Below are positions 55,921 to 64,000 of a DNA stretch of 64,000 nt, piece by piece. A program made the position numbers and the translations under genes. Positions within the stretch are counted from its first letter, which is position 1. Every line of letters begins with the position of its first letter. The notes under the pieces were generated by a model that ran no database searches, was not told the origin of the DNA, and was given only the letters and a program-made list of their open reading frames with translations. Source of the DNA: Gordonia crocea. Lineage in GTDB: Bacteria > Actinomycetota > Actinomycetes > Mycobacteriales > Mycobacteriaceae. The DNA is taken from positions 496,001 to 560,000 of the forward strand of contig NZ_BJOU01000001.1 in assembly GCF_009932435.1 (NCBI RefSeq), given 5' to 3'.

Positions 55921-56612
55921 CAGTGGTAGGACCTCCGGCGATCCGGCGGCGCCACGGTCGCGCCCTTGTATTCGACGGGGACGCCGCCCAGCGGGTAGTC
56001 CTTGCGCTGCGGATGGCCCTCCCAGTCGTCGGGCATCTCGATGCGGGTCAGGCTGTGGTGGCCGTCGAAGACGATGCCGAAGAAGTCGTAGGTCTCCCGT
56101 TCGTGCCAGTCGTTGGTCGGGTAGACGCGGCAGAGGCTGGGGATGTGGGGGTCGGCGTCGGGGGCGCAGACCTCCAGGCGCACCACCCGGTTGTGGGTGA
56201 TCGACTGCAGCGGGTAGACGGCGTGGAGTTCGCGCCCGGTGTCGTCGGGGTAGTGGACGCCGGAGACGCCGCGGCACAGCTCGAAGCGCAGGTCGGGGTC
56301 GTCGCGCAGCACCCCGGCGACGATCGGCAGGTACTCGCGCGTGATGAAGACGGTCAGTTCCCCGACGTGGACCTGGGCCTTCTCGATCGCGGCGTCGGGG
56401 TTGACCTCGCGGCGGGCCAGGCCGGTGCGCAGCGCGTCGAGCAGGTCGTCGAAGTATCCGCCGAACGGCGGTTGGGTGGTCCCGCCCAGTTCGACCTCGC
56501 GGACCAGTCGCCCATAGCCGGAGGTGTCGCCCGAGCCGTCGGCGCCGAACAGTCCGGCCCGGGTGGTGATGGTCTCCGGCTCGGAATCCGGCCGGTGTCG
56601 GATCCCGCTCAT
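55920..56612 (-). CDS. nuoC: NADH-quinone oxidoreductase subunit C
   Basis: 230 residues of the 30-kDa subunit family. The signature is [20 protein letters not shown], followed by [20 protein letters not shown]. The N-terminal 35 residues are a variable polar extension. The start overlaps nuoB by 4 bp. It is a separate protein here, unlike the NuoCD fusion of enterobacteria. Confidence 0.97.
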
Positions 56613-57163
56613 CGGAGCAGGCCCTTGAGCTCGATGGTGGGGCGCGAGTCCAAGGCGGCCTGCTCGGCGGCGGCGATCGCCTCGGCGCGGTTGGCGCCCA
56701 GCGGCATCTCCTGGATCTTCTCGTGCAGTTTGAGGATCGCGTTGAGGAGCATCTCGGGCCGGGGCGGGCAGCCGGGCAGGTAGATGTCGACGGGGACGAT
56801 GTGGTCGACGCCCTGCACGATCGCGTAGTTGTTGAACATGCCGCCCGAAGAGGCGCAGACCCCCATGGCGAGGACCCACTTCGGCTCGGCCATCTGGTCA
56901 TAGATCTGGCGCAGGACCGGTGCCATCTTCTGGCTCACCCGGCCCGCGACGATCATCAGGTCGGCCTGCCGCGGGGAGGCGCGGAAGGCCTCCATGCCGA
57001 ATCGGGCGAGGTCGTAGCGGCCCGATGTCGTCGCCATCATCTCGATCGCGCAGCAGGCCAGACCGAAGGTGGCCGGCCAGAGGGAGCCCTTGCGCATGTA
57101 GCCGGCGAGTCCTTCGACGGTGCTGAGCAGGAAGCCGCTGGGGACCTGTTCCTCGATACCCAT
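56609..57163 (-). CDS. nuoB: NADH-quinone oxidoreductase subunit B
   Basis: 184 residues. The N2 cluster ligands are visible: the tandem Cys in [33 protein letters not shown] and [13 protein letters not shown]. It binds the terminal [4Fe-4S] cluster next to quinone. It starts 4 bp after nuoA and overlaps nuoC. Confidence 0.97.
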   Translation of the reverse strand: MGIEEQVPSGFLLSTVEGLAGYMRKGSLWPATFGLACCAIEMMATTSGRYDLARFGMEAFRASPRQADLMIVAGRVSQKMAPVLRQIYDQMAEPKWVLAMGVCASSGGMFNNYAIVQGVDHIVPVDIYLPGCPPRPEMLLNAILKLHEKIQEMPLGANRAEAIAAAEQAALDSRPTIELKGLLR

Positions 57164-57167
57164 CGGC

Positions 57168-57527
57168 TCAGTCCCAACTCAGTCCGCCGCGGCGCCATTC
57201 GTAGGCGTAGGCGACGGAGACGTTGAAGACGAACAGGGCCATGGCCGCCAGCCCGAACCAGCCGAGCGAGTCGAAGGCGACGGCCCACGGGTAGAGGAAG
57301 ACGATCTCGATGTCGAAGATGATGAACAGCATCGCCGTGAGGTAATACTTCACCGGAATCCGTTGCACCGCACGGTCTTGCGGGAGCGGTTCGATGCCGC
57401 ATTCGTAGGCGTCGAGCTTGGCGCGGTTGGCCCGGCGGGGCCCGACAAAGGACGCGATGCCGACCGAGACAACGGCGAATGCGGTCGCGATTATCCCGAG
57501 CACGAGGATCGGTAGATAGGCGTTCAT
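57168..57527 (-). CDS. nuoA: NADH-quinone oxidoreductase subunit A
   Basis: 119 residues, three membrane helices. The conserved loop is [20 protein letters not shown] and the second helix [20 protein letters not shown] carries the conserved acidic residues. ATG 57527 begins [11 protein letters not shown]; a longer frame upstream has no support. GGAGG lies 11 bp upstream. It is the first gene of the fourteen-subunit operon. Confidence 0.96.
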   Translation of the reverse strand: MNAYLPILVLGIIATAFAVVSVGIASFVGPRRANRAKLDAYECGIEPLPQDRAVQRIPVKYYLTAMLFIIFDIEIVFLYPWAVAFDSLGWFGLAAMALFVFNVSVAYAYEWRRGGLSWD

Positions 57528-57631
57528 TGTGTGACTCACCTCCGCGTGGGAGTGGCTGTGTGACTTGTATCTCACACTACCCACGGGGCGCGGATCGTGC
57601 GCCGATTGGCGATTGCCGCGCGTCGAGTCCC

Positions 57632-57715
57632 GTCGACTGGGCCCTCATTCCTGCCGAGTGGGCCCTCATTCCTGCCGACTGGGCCCTCATTCCCGCCGAC
57701 TGGGCCCTCAGGCCT
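57632..57715. repeat. four tandem 21-bp repeats (array 1)
   Basis: Units at 57632, 57653, 57674 and 57695 of consensus GCCGACTGGGCCCTCATTCC plus one base. Each contains GGGCCC. The last unit supplies the stop codon of the receiver-protein gene. The same unit occurs inverted at 61768-61851. Confidence 0.88.
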
Positions 57716-58118
57716 TGGCGCCGAGCAGCTCCACCATCGTCGACGCGAGCTCCACCGGGTCGACGGGAAGGCTGGCCGTCGCGTCGGCGCGCGACCAATC
57801 GGCGAGCCACCGGTCGGCCTGCCGTGCGATGAGGACGAGCAGCAGGGGACAGGGGTCGTACTCATCGCGGATCTGCTTGGCCAAGCCCATCCCCCCGACC
57901 GGCGTGGCCTCGCCGTCGAGGATCACGACGTCGAGCTGGTTCTGGTCCAACCGGCCCAGGACGGCCGGTCCCGTCGCCAACTCGGTGAAGACGAGTTCGG
58001 GCAGGTCGGGGCGCAGGGTGGTGCCGATCGCGGTGATGACGTGTTCACGCGTCCGGGCGTTCGGCGAATAGACGCCGACGCGCAGCGCGATCCGGGGCGT
58101 GTCGGATGGGGCACTCAC
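57708..58118 (-). CDS. response-regulator receiver-like protein upstream of nuo (Rv3143-like)
   Basis: A 136-residue single-domain protein. The receiver fold is suggested by RVGVYSPNARTREHVITAIG, the phospho-acceptor strand LDVVILDGEATPVGGMGLAK, and LLLVLIARQADRWLADWSRA. There is no output domain. M. tuberculosis Rv3143 occupies the same place before nuoA and is a probable response regulator; function is inferred by that synteny. The start is a GTG at 58118. Its stop lies inside the last 21-bp repeat. Confidence 0.78.
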   Translation of the reverse strand: MSAPSDTPRIALRVGVYSPNARTREHVITAIGTTLRPDLPELVFTELATGPAVLGRLDQNQLDVVILDGEATPVGGMGLAKQIRDEYDPCPLLLVLIARQADRWLADWSRADATASLPVDPVELASTMVELLGAKA

Positions 58119-58169
58119 GAGGCCGATGCTAGCCGCGGCCGCGCGGCGGTGATGACACAATCGGGGACC

Positions 58170-59249
58170 ATGCCGCCTTCCCCGCGCCCGCGTGCCGCTG
58201 TTATCGGCGGCGGGATCTGTGGGCTGGCCAGTGCAATCGCGCTGCGGGGGCGCGGTTGGGATGTCATCGTTTTCGAAGAGACGGCCAGTGTCGTCGTCGG
58301 GGCGGGTATCACCCTGTGGGCCAACGGGCTCGCGGCATTGGACGCGATCGGGGTCGGCGACGCCGTGCGGGCCGCGGGCAACGATCTGACCCAGGTGCGC
58401 ATCCTCGACCACACCGGGCGCGAACTCCTCCGCCAGACGAGCGAACCGGGATCCATCGTCGCGCTGCACCGTCGGGATCTGACAGCCGCTTTGCTGGCGG
58501 CGTTGCCGTCCGGGGTCGTGACCACCCGAACACCGGCGAGCATCGTCGACCCAGAGAGAGGGATCGTCGAGGCGGCGGAAACGACGGCTCGGTACGACCT
58601 GGTCGTCGCGGCCGACGGCGTCCACAGCCGAACGAGGCTGCGGTGGTGGCCGTCGGCCGGGGAACGCGACTGCGGTATCCGCGCCTGGCGGGCCGTCGTC
58701 CCCGGAGCCGCCGAGGAGGCGGTGACCGTGTGGGGGCCGTCCGGCGAGTGCGGGATCCTTCCGCTCCCCGACGACACGACCTACGTGTTCGGGGCGTCGC
58801 GAGGACGGGCCCGGGAGGCGGGGGTGGCCTACTTCTACGAGTGGGTGGAACCGGTGCCGTCGCTGTTGCGCGCGATGGCGTCCCCGGCCGTGCACGACCT
58901 CACCGACGTCGACCCGGTGCGCCACCCGGTGCGCGGGCGGACGGTGCTGCTCGGCGACGCCGCGCATGCGATGCGGCCGCACCTCGGACAGGGTGCGGGG
59001 CTCTCGCTGGAAGACGCCGTCGTGCTGGCCGCCCACTGCTCGCCCAGCGGGTTCGACGGGGATGGATTCGTGCGTGCCCGTCGTCGACGATGGGCGACGA
59101 CGGCGTGGTTGGCCCGCCGCGCGACGACGCTGATGATGCCGCCGAACCGGGTCGTCGCAACCGCCCAGCGGGTGGTGTCGACCGTGCCGGATCGCGCGAT
59201 GCGCGGCGTCGTCGACCGGTTGGCCCGATGGCGACCCCCGTCGTCATGA
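58170..59249 (+). CDS. FAD-dependent aromatic-ring monooxygenase
   Basis: A 359-residue protein of the PHBH family. The dinucleotide fold is AAVIGGGICGLASAIALRGR, the DG motif is VVAADGVHSRTRLRWW, and the FAD-ribityl motif is LLGDAAHAMRPHLGQGAGLS. Such enzymes hydroxylate aromatic or quinoid substrates with NAD(P)H. ATG 58170 follows GGGGA; ATG 58152 is an alternative. It is divergent from the receiver-protein gene. Substrate unknown. Confidence 0.9.
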   Translation: MPPSPRPRAAVIGGGICGLASAIALRGRGWDVIVFEETASVVVGAGITLWANGLAALDAIGVGDAVRAAGNDLTQVRILDHTGRELLRQTSEPGSIVALHRRDLTAALLAALPSGVVTTRTPASIVDPERGIVEAAETTARYDLVVAADGVHSRTRLRWWPSAGERDCGIRAWRAVVPGAAEEAVTVWGPSGECGILPLPDDTTYVFGASRGRAREAGVAYFYEWVEPVPSLLRAMASPAVHDLTDVDPVRHPVRGRTVLLGDAAHAMRPHLGQGAGLSLEDAVVLAAHCSPSGFDGDGFVRARRRRWATTAWLARRATTLMMPPNRVVATAQRVVSTVPDRAMRGVVDRLARWRPPSS

Positions 59250-59273
59250 GACGCGGTCGCGGCCGGGCCGGGA

Positions 59274-60371
59274 TCAGCGACTGGTCGAGAAGCCGGATCG
59301 GCGGGCGTGCGCTTCGATCGCCAGCTCGACGAGCCGGTCGATGAGGCCCGAGTACGACAGGCCGGTGGCCTCCCACATCTTCGGGTACATCGAAGCCGGG
59401 GTGAAGCCGGGGATGGTGTTGATCTCGTTGAGCAGCCAGCCGCGCCCGGGGCCGTCGCGGTAGGACTCCTCGTAGAAGAAGTCCACCCGCGCCAAGCCCC
59501 GGCACCGCAGCGCGCGGTAGCAGCGGACGGCCAACTCGCGGACCTCGTCGATCGCCGACGACGGCAGATGGGCCGGGATCTGCAGCGCGGCGTTGCCGGT
59601 GACGTACTTGTCCTCGTAGTCGTAGAACTCCGACCCCGGCAGGATCTCGCCGGGCAGCGACGCCTTCGGGTCGGCATTGCCGAGTACCGCGACCTCGATT
59701 TCGCGGGCGGTGATGCCCTCCTCGATGACCAGCACATCGTCGTAGGCGAGGGCGGTTTTCAGTGCGACGGCCAGCTCGGCCTCGTCGTGGGCCTTGGTGA
59801 TCCCGACCGACGACCCCATGTTGGCGGGCTTGACGAATACCGGCAGTCCCAGGTCGTCGACCGCGGCGGTAATGGTCTGTTGCTCGTCGTCGATGCCGTC
59901 GCGGTGCTCGATCCACCGGCATTGGGGGATGTCGCGGTAGGCGGCCACGTCCTTGGCCATGGCCTTGTCCATGCAGACCGCCGAGCCGAGGACACCCGAT
60001 CCGACGTAGGCGATGCCGAGCAGTTCGAGTAGCCCCTGGATGGTGCCGTCCTCGCCGTGTGGACCGTGCAGCAGGGGGAGGACGACGGTGGTCGCGGTGC
60101 CGTCGCCGAGCAAGGTGGCGACGGGTTCGACCGCCGGCCCAACCGGGTCCAACGAGTTGCCGAGTGGGCGGTCGTCGGCCAACGCGGCAATCGCTTCCGA
60201 CGGTGCCACCCATGTGCCGTCGCGGGTGATCCCGACCGGGACCAGCTCGTAGCGCGAGCGGTCTGCGGCGGCGAGAACGTGGGCGGCGCTGATGCAGGAG
60301 ATGTCGTGCTCGGCGGAGGCGCCGCCGAACAGGACGACGAGGCGCAGCGGGGTCTGTGCGGCGTCGGGCAT
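59274..60371 (-). CDS. ddl: D-alanine-D-alanine ligase
   Basis: A 365-residue ATP-grasp enzyme. Segments: VLFGGASAEHDISCISAAHV, LHGPHGEDGTIQGLLELLGI, VKPANMGSSVGITKAHD, and the metal site LLNEINTIPGFTPASMYPKM. The omega-loop reads YEDKYVTG with Tyr, favouring D-Ala over D-lactate as second substrate. ATG 60371 is at the family start. It is divergent from murF by 67 bp, so consecutive steps of peptidoglycan precursor synthesis share a promoter region. Confidence 0.95.
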   Translation of the reverse strand: MPDAAQTPLRLVVLFGGASAEHDISCISAAHVLAAADRSRYELVPVGITRDGTWVAPSEAIAALADDRPLGNSLDPVGPAVEPVATLLGDGTATTVVLPLLHGPHGEDGTIQGLLELLGIAYVGSGVLGSAVCMDKAMAKDVAAYRDIPQCRWIEHRDGIDDEQQTITAAVDDLGLPVFVKPANMGSSVGITKAHDEAELAVALKTALAYDDVLVIEEGITAREIEVAVLGNADPKASLPGEILPGSEFYDYEDKYVTGNAALQIPAHLPSSAIDEVRELAVRCYRALRCRGLARVDFFYEESYRDGPGRGWLLNEINTIPGFTPASMYPKMWEATGLSYSGLIDRLVELAIEAHARRSGFSTSR

Positions 60372-60438
60372 GGCCGCAACATTACGGGGGCGCCCACAGC
60401 GATGCGAGGTCGGCCGACCGGTGCCGTAGCGTGGACGC

Positions 60439-61761
60439 GTGCAATTCACCACCGCAGACCTCGCCGCCGCCACCGGCGGCACCGCGACCGGCGCCGACGT
60501 CACCGTCAACGGTGCGAGCATCGATTCGCGCACCCTGGACCGGGGGCAGCTTTTCGTGCCGATCGTCGCCGAGCGCGACGGTCACGAATTCCTCCCCGCG
60601 GCCTTGGCCGCCGGCGCTTCGGCATACCTGACCAGCCGCGACGACACGCCCCCGCCGGACGGGGCGGCCGCGATCCGCGTCGACGACACGGCGCTGGCCC
60701 TGCGAGCGCTTGGCCGGGCAGCCCGGGCCCGGATCGGCGAACGCGTCGTCGGGGTGACGGGTTCGGTGGGCAAGACCTCGACCAAGGACCTGCTGGCCGG
60801 CGTCCTCGCCTCCACCTATCGGACGACGGCGAGCGCCAAGTCGTTCAACAACGAGCTCGGCTTGCCGCTCACCCTCGTCGGGGCCGAGGACGGTACCGAG
60901 GCTGCGGTGTTGGAGATGGGGGCCCGCGGGGTCGGGCACATCGCCACGCTGTGCGAGATCGCGTCGCCGACGGTGGGCGTGCTGACCCGCGTCGAGGCGG
61001 TGCACCTGGAAAACTTCGGTTCCCTCGAGGCGGTGGCACAGACCAAGGGGGAGTTGGTCGAGTCGCTTCCGGCCTCCGGTGTCGCCGTGCTCAACGCCGA
61101 CGACGAGAACGTCGCCGCGATGGCCACGCGCACCGCCGCGCGGGTGTTGACCTATAGCGCAGCCGGCGCGTCGGCCGATCTCACCGCGGCCGACGTCGTG
61201 CTCGACGATGAGCTGCGCGCATCCTTCACTCTGCATTCGCCGTGGGGGAGCGTGCCGGTCCACCTCGGTGCGCGCGGCGAGCACCAGGTCGGTAACGCGC
61301 TGGCCGCCGCTGCTGCGGGCGGGTCGCTCGGCGTCGGACTCGACGGCATTGTTTCGGGGCTGCGCAGTGCCGCCCTGTCGGGGCTGCGGATGGAGTTCTC
61401 GCAGACCGATTCCGGGCTGACGATCATCAACGACGCCTACAACGCGAACCCGACGTCGATGACGGCGGCGTTGCAGGCATTGGTCCGCGTCGACGTCCCG
61501 CGCCGGGTGGCGGTGTTGGGCACGATGGCCGAGCTCGGCGAGGATGCGGCCCTCGCCCATCGCGAGATCGCCGAGCTGGCGTCGTCGCTCGGCGTCGACG
61601 TCGTCGCGGTCGATGAGCCGCGCTACGGCGACGGCGTCGTCCACGTCGGGGATGCGGCGGCCGCCGCGGACTATCTCGCTTCGCTCGACGCGCCGTTGGC
61701 AGTGCTGGTCAAGGGCAGCCGGGTCGCGGCGTTGGAGCGGGTCGTCGAGCTGCTCGGCTGA
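60439..61761 (+). CDS. murF: UDP-MurNAc-tripeptide:D-Ala-D-Ala ligase
   Basis: A 440-residue Mur ligase. N-terminal domain to about residue 100, ATP loop VVGVTGSVGKTSTKDLLAGV, Mg/substrate segment ASAKSFNNELGLPLTLVG, and C-terminal LTIINDAYNANPTSMTAALQ. It joins D-Ala-D-Ala to the tripeptide precursor. murF normally lies in the division/cell-wall cluster; here it faces ddl instead. Whether a second murF exists elsewhere cannot be seen. Start GTG 60439. Confidence 0.94.
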   Translation: MQFTTADLAAATGGTATGADVTVNGASIDSRTLDRGQLFVPIVAERDGHEFLPAALAAGASAYLTSRDDTPPPDGAAAIRVDDTALALRALGRAARARIGERVVGVTGSVGKTSTKDLLAGVLASTYRTTASAKSFNNELGLPLTLVGAEDGTEAAVLEMGARGVGHIATLCEIASPTVGVLTRVEAVHLENFGSLEAVAQTKGELVESLPASGVAVLNADDENVAAMATRTAARVLTYSAAGASADLTAADVVLDDELRASFTLHSPWGSVPVHLGARGEHQVGNALAAAAAGGSLGVGLDGIVSGLRSAALSGLRMEFSQTDSGLTIINDAYNANPTSMTAALQALVRVDVPRRVAVLGTMAELGEDAALAHREIAELASSLGVDVVAVDEPRYGDGVVHVGDAAAAADYLASLDAPLAVLVKGSRVAALERVVELLG

Positions 61762-61767
61762 GCCGCT

Positions 61768-61851
61768 GGGCCCAGTCGGTGAAATTCTGGGCCCAGTCGG
61801 CGGAAAACAGGGCCCAGTCGGCGGGGATGAGGGCCCAGTCGGCGATTAGCC
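61768..61851. repeat. four tandem 21-bp repeats (array 2, inverted relative to array 1)
   Basis: GGGCCCAGTCGG recurs at 61768, 61789, 61810 and 61831, exactly 21 bp apart. It is the reverse complement of array 1. It fills the gap between the convergent 3' ends of murF and the hydrolase gene, whose stop lies in the last unit. Confidence 0.88.
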
Positions 61852-63516
61852 GTCGCGCTTGAGCAGCGGAACCAGGCGCTGGGTCTTCTCCGGCGTCCAA
61901 CCCTCCGGCTCGAGGATCTTGGCCCAGGAGAACGGGATCGCCCGCAGGTAGTGGTGACCGTGCGTGTCGGGCACGTTGACCGCCACCGCCATGTCGGCCG
62001 ACACCTGCAGGAAGCTCACCACCGGGATCCAGTGCATCGCGGGCAGCACGTCGCGCCCGCGGGGCTCTTTGAGCCAATCCGGCTCGCGGAACAGCAGGCC
62101 GGGATTCCACCAGGTGATCGGGTCCGAGGCGTGCTGGATGTACACGATGCGGTTACCCGGCCACGGTGCGTCGGGGCGCCCGAGATCGGTCTCGTCGGCG
62201 ATGAACCGGACCTGCTTGCCCTTGCCCCACACCGGCATCACCTCGGGCGAACCGTCATCGCGGTCGAGGGTGGTGTCGAGCCACAGCTGGTTGTTGAACG
62301 TCGGGCCGGTGAACAGGGCGCCGTCGGTGCGGGCGGCGATCGTCGGGATCGACCCGAAGGGGGACTCCCCGGCGAAGCTGCCCAACGATTCGCCGAACAC
62401 GACGAGCTTGGGGCGCTGCGCCTCGGGGATCTCGCGGACCTTCTCGCTGACCGCCTCGAACAACTGGATGCCGGCCTGGCGGGCGCGTTCCTTGTCGACC
62501 AAGAAAGAAATCCAGCTGGGCAGGTACGAGTACTGCATCGAGACGAGCGCGGTGTCGCCGTTGTACATGTACTCGAGCGAGTCGATGTAGGCCTTGTTCA
62601 GCCAGCCGCTTCCCGTCGACGACCCGACGGCGATGACCTTGCGCTTGAGCCCGCCGGTGCGTTCGAGTTCGGCGACCGCGGCGTCGGCGATGGCACCGAG
62701 GTCGGGGGCCGAGTCGAGGCCGGCGTAAACCCGGATGGGTTCCATGGCCGGGGTGCCGTTGAACGCGGTGAGCTGGGCGACGGTCGGACCGTCGGCGACG
62801 TTGGAGCGGCCCTCCCGGCCCAGCGAGTCCCAACTGACCGTCGACCCGGGTCCGCCGGAGCGCAACGTCGAGGTGGGCGCCGAGGTATCGGCCTTGGTCT
62901 CGTTGTTGGCCGCCGCGAAGGAGTTGTTGAGCACCTTCATGACGTTCTCGACGAGCACGCCGTTGACCAGTGCGACGGTCAGTGCGACGACGAGCGCGCC
63001 GCCCACGACCGTCGCCAGCCGCGGCGGGACCAGGTCGCGCAGCAGTGCGATGACCCAGCGCAGTCCGATGCCCCAGAACTTGCCGATGGCCATCAGCACC
63101 GGGAAGGCGACGAAGGCGACGGCGAGGACCTTGGGGATGGCGGAGTACCCGATGCGGTCGACCCCCATCAGGTCGCGCAGGTCGTTCTGCCACCGGACGT
63201 ACCAGTAGAACATCACCGCCGCGTCGAACACGGCGACGAAGGCCAGCGCCCACCACCAGAACCGCTGCGGTTTCGGCCACGGTTCACTGCGCGAGACCAT
63301 GAACCGGGCCAGCCAGGTGATCAGCACGCCGAGCGCATAGCCCACGGCTGCCGCACCGCCGGAGATCACGCCCTGGAAGAACCAGCCGCGCGGTAGGAGC
63401 GACGGGGTCGCCGACGCCAGCAGCAGGACCAGCGCCCCGACGAGTCCGCCGTAGGACAAGTACGTGAGCCGTTGGCGCAACGTTCTTCTCGGCCGGTGCG
63501 GCGCGGTGCTGGTCAT
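61846..63516 (-). CDS. membrane-anchored alpha/beta hydrolase (DUF2319-like)
   Basis: A 556-residue protein. The N-terminal 195 residues hold four or five membrane helices (GGLVGALVLLLASATPSLLP, VAVAFVAFPVLMAIGKFWGI and others). The C-terminal catalytic domain has the nucleophile elbow LVVFGESLGSFAGES and a late acid/His region including DTHGHHYLRA. This is the two-part alpha/beta-hydrolase family common in mycolata. Substrate unknown. It is convergent with murF. Confidence 0.87.
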   Translation of the reverse strand: MTSTAPHRPRRTLRQRLTYLSYGGLVGALVLLLASATPSLLPRGWFFQGVISGGAAAVGYALGVLITWLARFMVSRSEPWPKPQRFWWWALAFVAVFDAAVMFYWYVRWQNDLRDLMGVDRIGYSAIPKVLAVAFVAFPVLMAIGKFWGIGLRWVIALLRDLVPPRLATVVGGALVVALTVALVNGVLVENVMKVLNNSFAAANNETKADTSAPTSTLRSGGPGSTVSWDSLGREGRSNVADGPTVAQLTAFNGTPAMEPIRVYAGLDSAPDLGAIADAAVAELERTGGLKRKVIAVGSSTGSGWLNKAYIDSLEYMYNGDTALVSMQYSYLPSWISFLVDKERARQAGIQLFEAVSEKVREIPEAQRPKLVVFGESLGSFAGESPFGSIPTIAARTDGALFTGPTFNNQLWLDTTLDRDDGSPEVMPVWGKGKQVRFIADETDLGRPDAPWPGNRIVYIQHASDPITWWNPGLLFREPDWLKEPRGRDVLPAMHWIPVVSFLQVSADMAVAVNVPDTHGHHYLRAIPFSWAKILEPEGWTPEKTQRLVPLLKRDG

Positions 63517-63677
63517 GGCGTTCCTTCGGTTGTCGAGCCCGTGGGAGCGGGTGATTCGGACAACCTACCAAGCGCCGAGCGTCGGGCGTCAGGCTGCTGA
63601 GAAACCTCCCCAGGCGAGCGCTCGGGGGAAGTCTGCCCCCGGCGGATCACCCGGGGAACATTTTCCGCAGCGGGCTC

Positions 63678-64000
63678 TCAGTTGGGGAGTTGGAAGACGA
63701 AGGTGTCCTCACCCTTGGCGCAGGCGGCGAGGATGTTTTCCGAGGCCGACGGCCCGCACGTCCAGCCCTGCACGGTCTGCTTGCGGCCGCTGGCGATCAT
63801 CGGGCCGTATTCGTCGGCCACCTTCTTGGCGGTGTCGCACCGGATCTTGCCCTTGAGGATGACCAGTTCGAGCGCGCCGTCGGGACCGCGGGTCGCCCCG
63901 CACTTGGTACCGGGGACGTCGGGCACCTGGCGGTCGGCCGGAATCGAGGTGGGCGAGCCCACCTTCGACGGGTTGGGCCCGGGAACGACGGCCACCCCGG
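63678..64000 (-). CDS. hypothetical, probably exported protein, cut by the window edge
   Basis: About 107 C-terminal residues are visible and the frame is open to the right edge. It has four Cys residues (KCGAT, RCDTA, TCGPS, ACAKG), likely two disulfides, and a Pro-rich start, which suits a secreted or lipoprotein domain. A GTG at 63995 could be a start but the frame continues beyond it. No family recognised. Confidence 0.5.
   Translation of the reverse strand, partial: GVAVVPGPNPSKVGSPTSIPADRQVPDVPGTKCGATRGPDGALELVILKGKIRCDTAKKVADEYGPMIASGRKQTVQGWTCGPSASENILAACAKGEDTFVFQLPN

Noticed and set aside
57632..57715. CRISPR array
   Set aside because: The repeats are directly adjacent 21-bp tandem units with no spacers, and there are no cas genes.

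Overview
The window is a chromosomal segment of a high-GC actinobacterium that makes mycolic acids. It is most likely Gordonia or a close relative in Mycobacteriales; the genus is inferred from gene content, not from a marker gene. The evidence is two antigen-85-type mycolyltransferase-like esterases, two MmpL-family transporter loci (one broken), a 13E12-type DUF222/HNH gene, and a Zur-type alternative ribosomal protein operon with the mycobacterial Mrf factor. There is also a complete 14-subunit nuo operon preceded by an Rv3143-like receiver protein, frequent GTG starts, and many 4-bp ATGA/GTGA overlaps.

Layout. 1-4.6 kb: the tail of an unknown gene; a DUF2236 oxygenase/membrane protein/TetR operon; a divergent AraC regulator across a long palindrome; and an MMPL pseudogene. 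4.7-6.0 kb: DUF222/HNH protein. 6.3-12.5 kb: DUF779 protein, aldehyde dehydrogenase and GAF-domain regulator, then a small Cys-rich protein, an AhpD-like protein and an intact MmpL transporter behind a duplicated C/G-tract operator. 12.6-14.1 kb: VOC protein, AraC regulator and a secreted protein. 14.2-16.8 kb: bL31B-Mrf facing bL28-bL33-uS14-uS18 across a Zur-like box. 16.8-24.2 kb: envelope and lipid genes and an aromatic aminotransferase.

24.3-30.0 kb: tRNA-Ser(GCT), then tRNA-Arg(ACG) carrying a 5.5-kb integrative island bounded by perfect 38-bp repeats. The island holds a tyrosine integrase, a DUF3263 protein, an MT-A70 adenine methyltransferase next to a BglII/BstYI-like endonuclease, a DUF2335 protein, an excisionase-like HTH protein and very small membrane proteins. 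Three RGATCY hexamers sit in the methyltransferase promoter. Beyond the right repeat is an MNT nucleotidyltransferase whose HEPN partner has lost its C-terminus.

30.9-33.6 kb: MarR/DoxX, GNAT and thiolase genes. 33.9-37.6 kb: an unusual cassette of a ClpA/B-like double AAA+ ATPase (split by a frameshift), an IF2_N-phosphoribosyltransferase fusion and a stand-alone DprA-like protein. This is the best candidate for an undescribed stress or defence system. 37.7-42.1 kb: aquaporin, tyrA, a tadA pair, a heptad-type repeat protein, tRNA-Ser(CGA) and a zinc alcohol dehydrogenase.

42.1-57.5 kb: nuoA-N on the minus strand, with nuoE and nuoF in one uninterrupted reading frame. 57.6-64 kb: receiver protein, FAD monooxygenase, divergent ddl/murF, a membrane alpha/beta hydrolase and the edge of a secreted protein. 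Two arrays of the same 21-bp GGGCCC-containing repeat lie in opposite orientations about 4 kb apart. No rRNA, CRISPR array or replication origin was seen.
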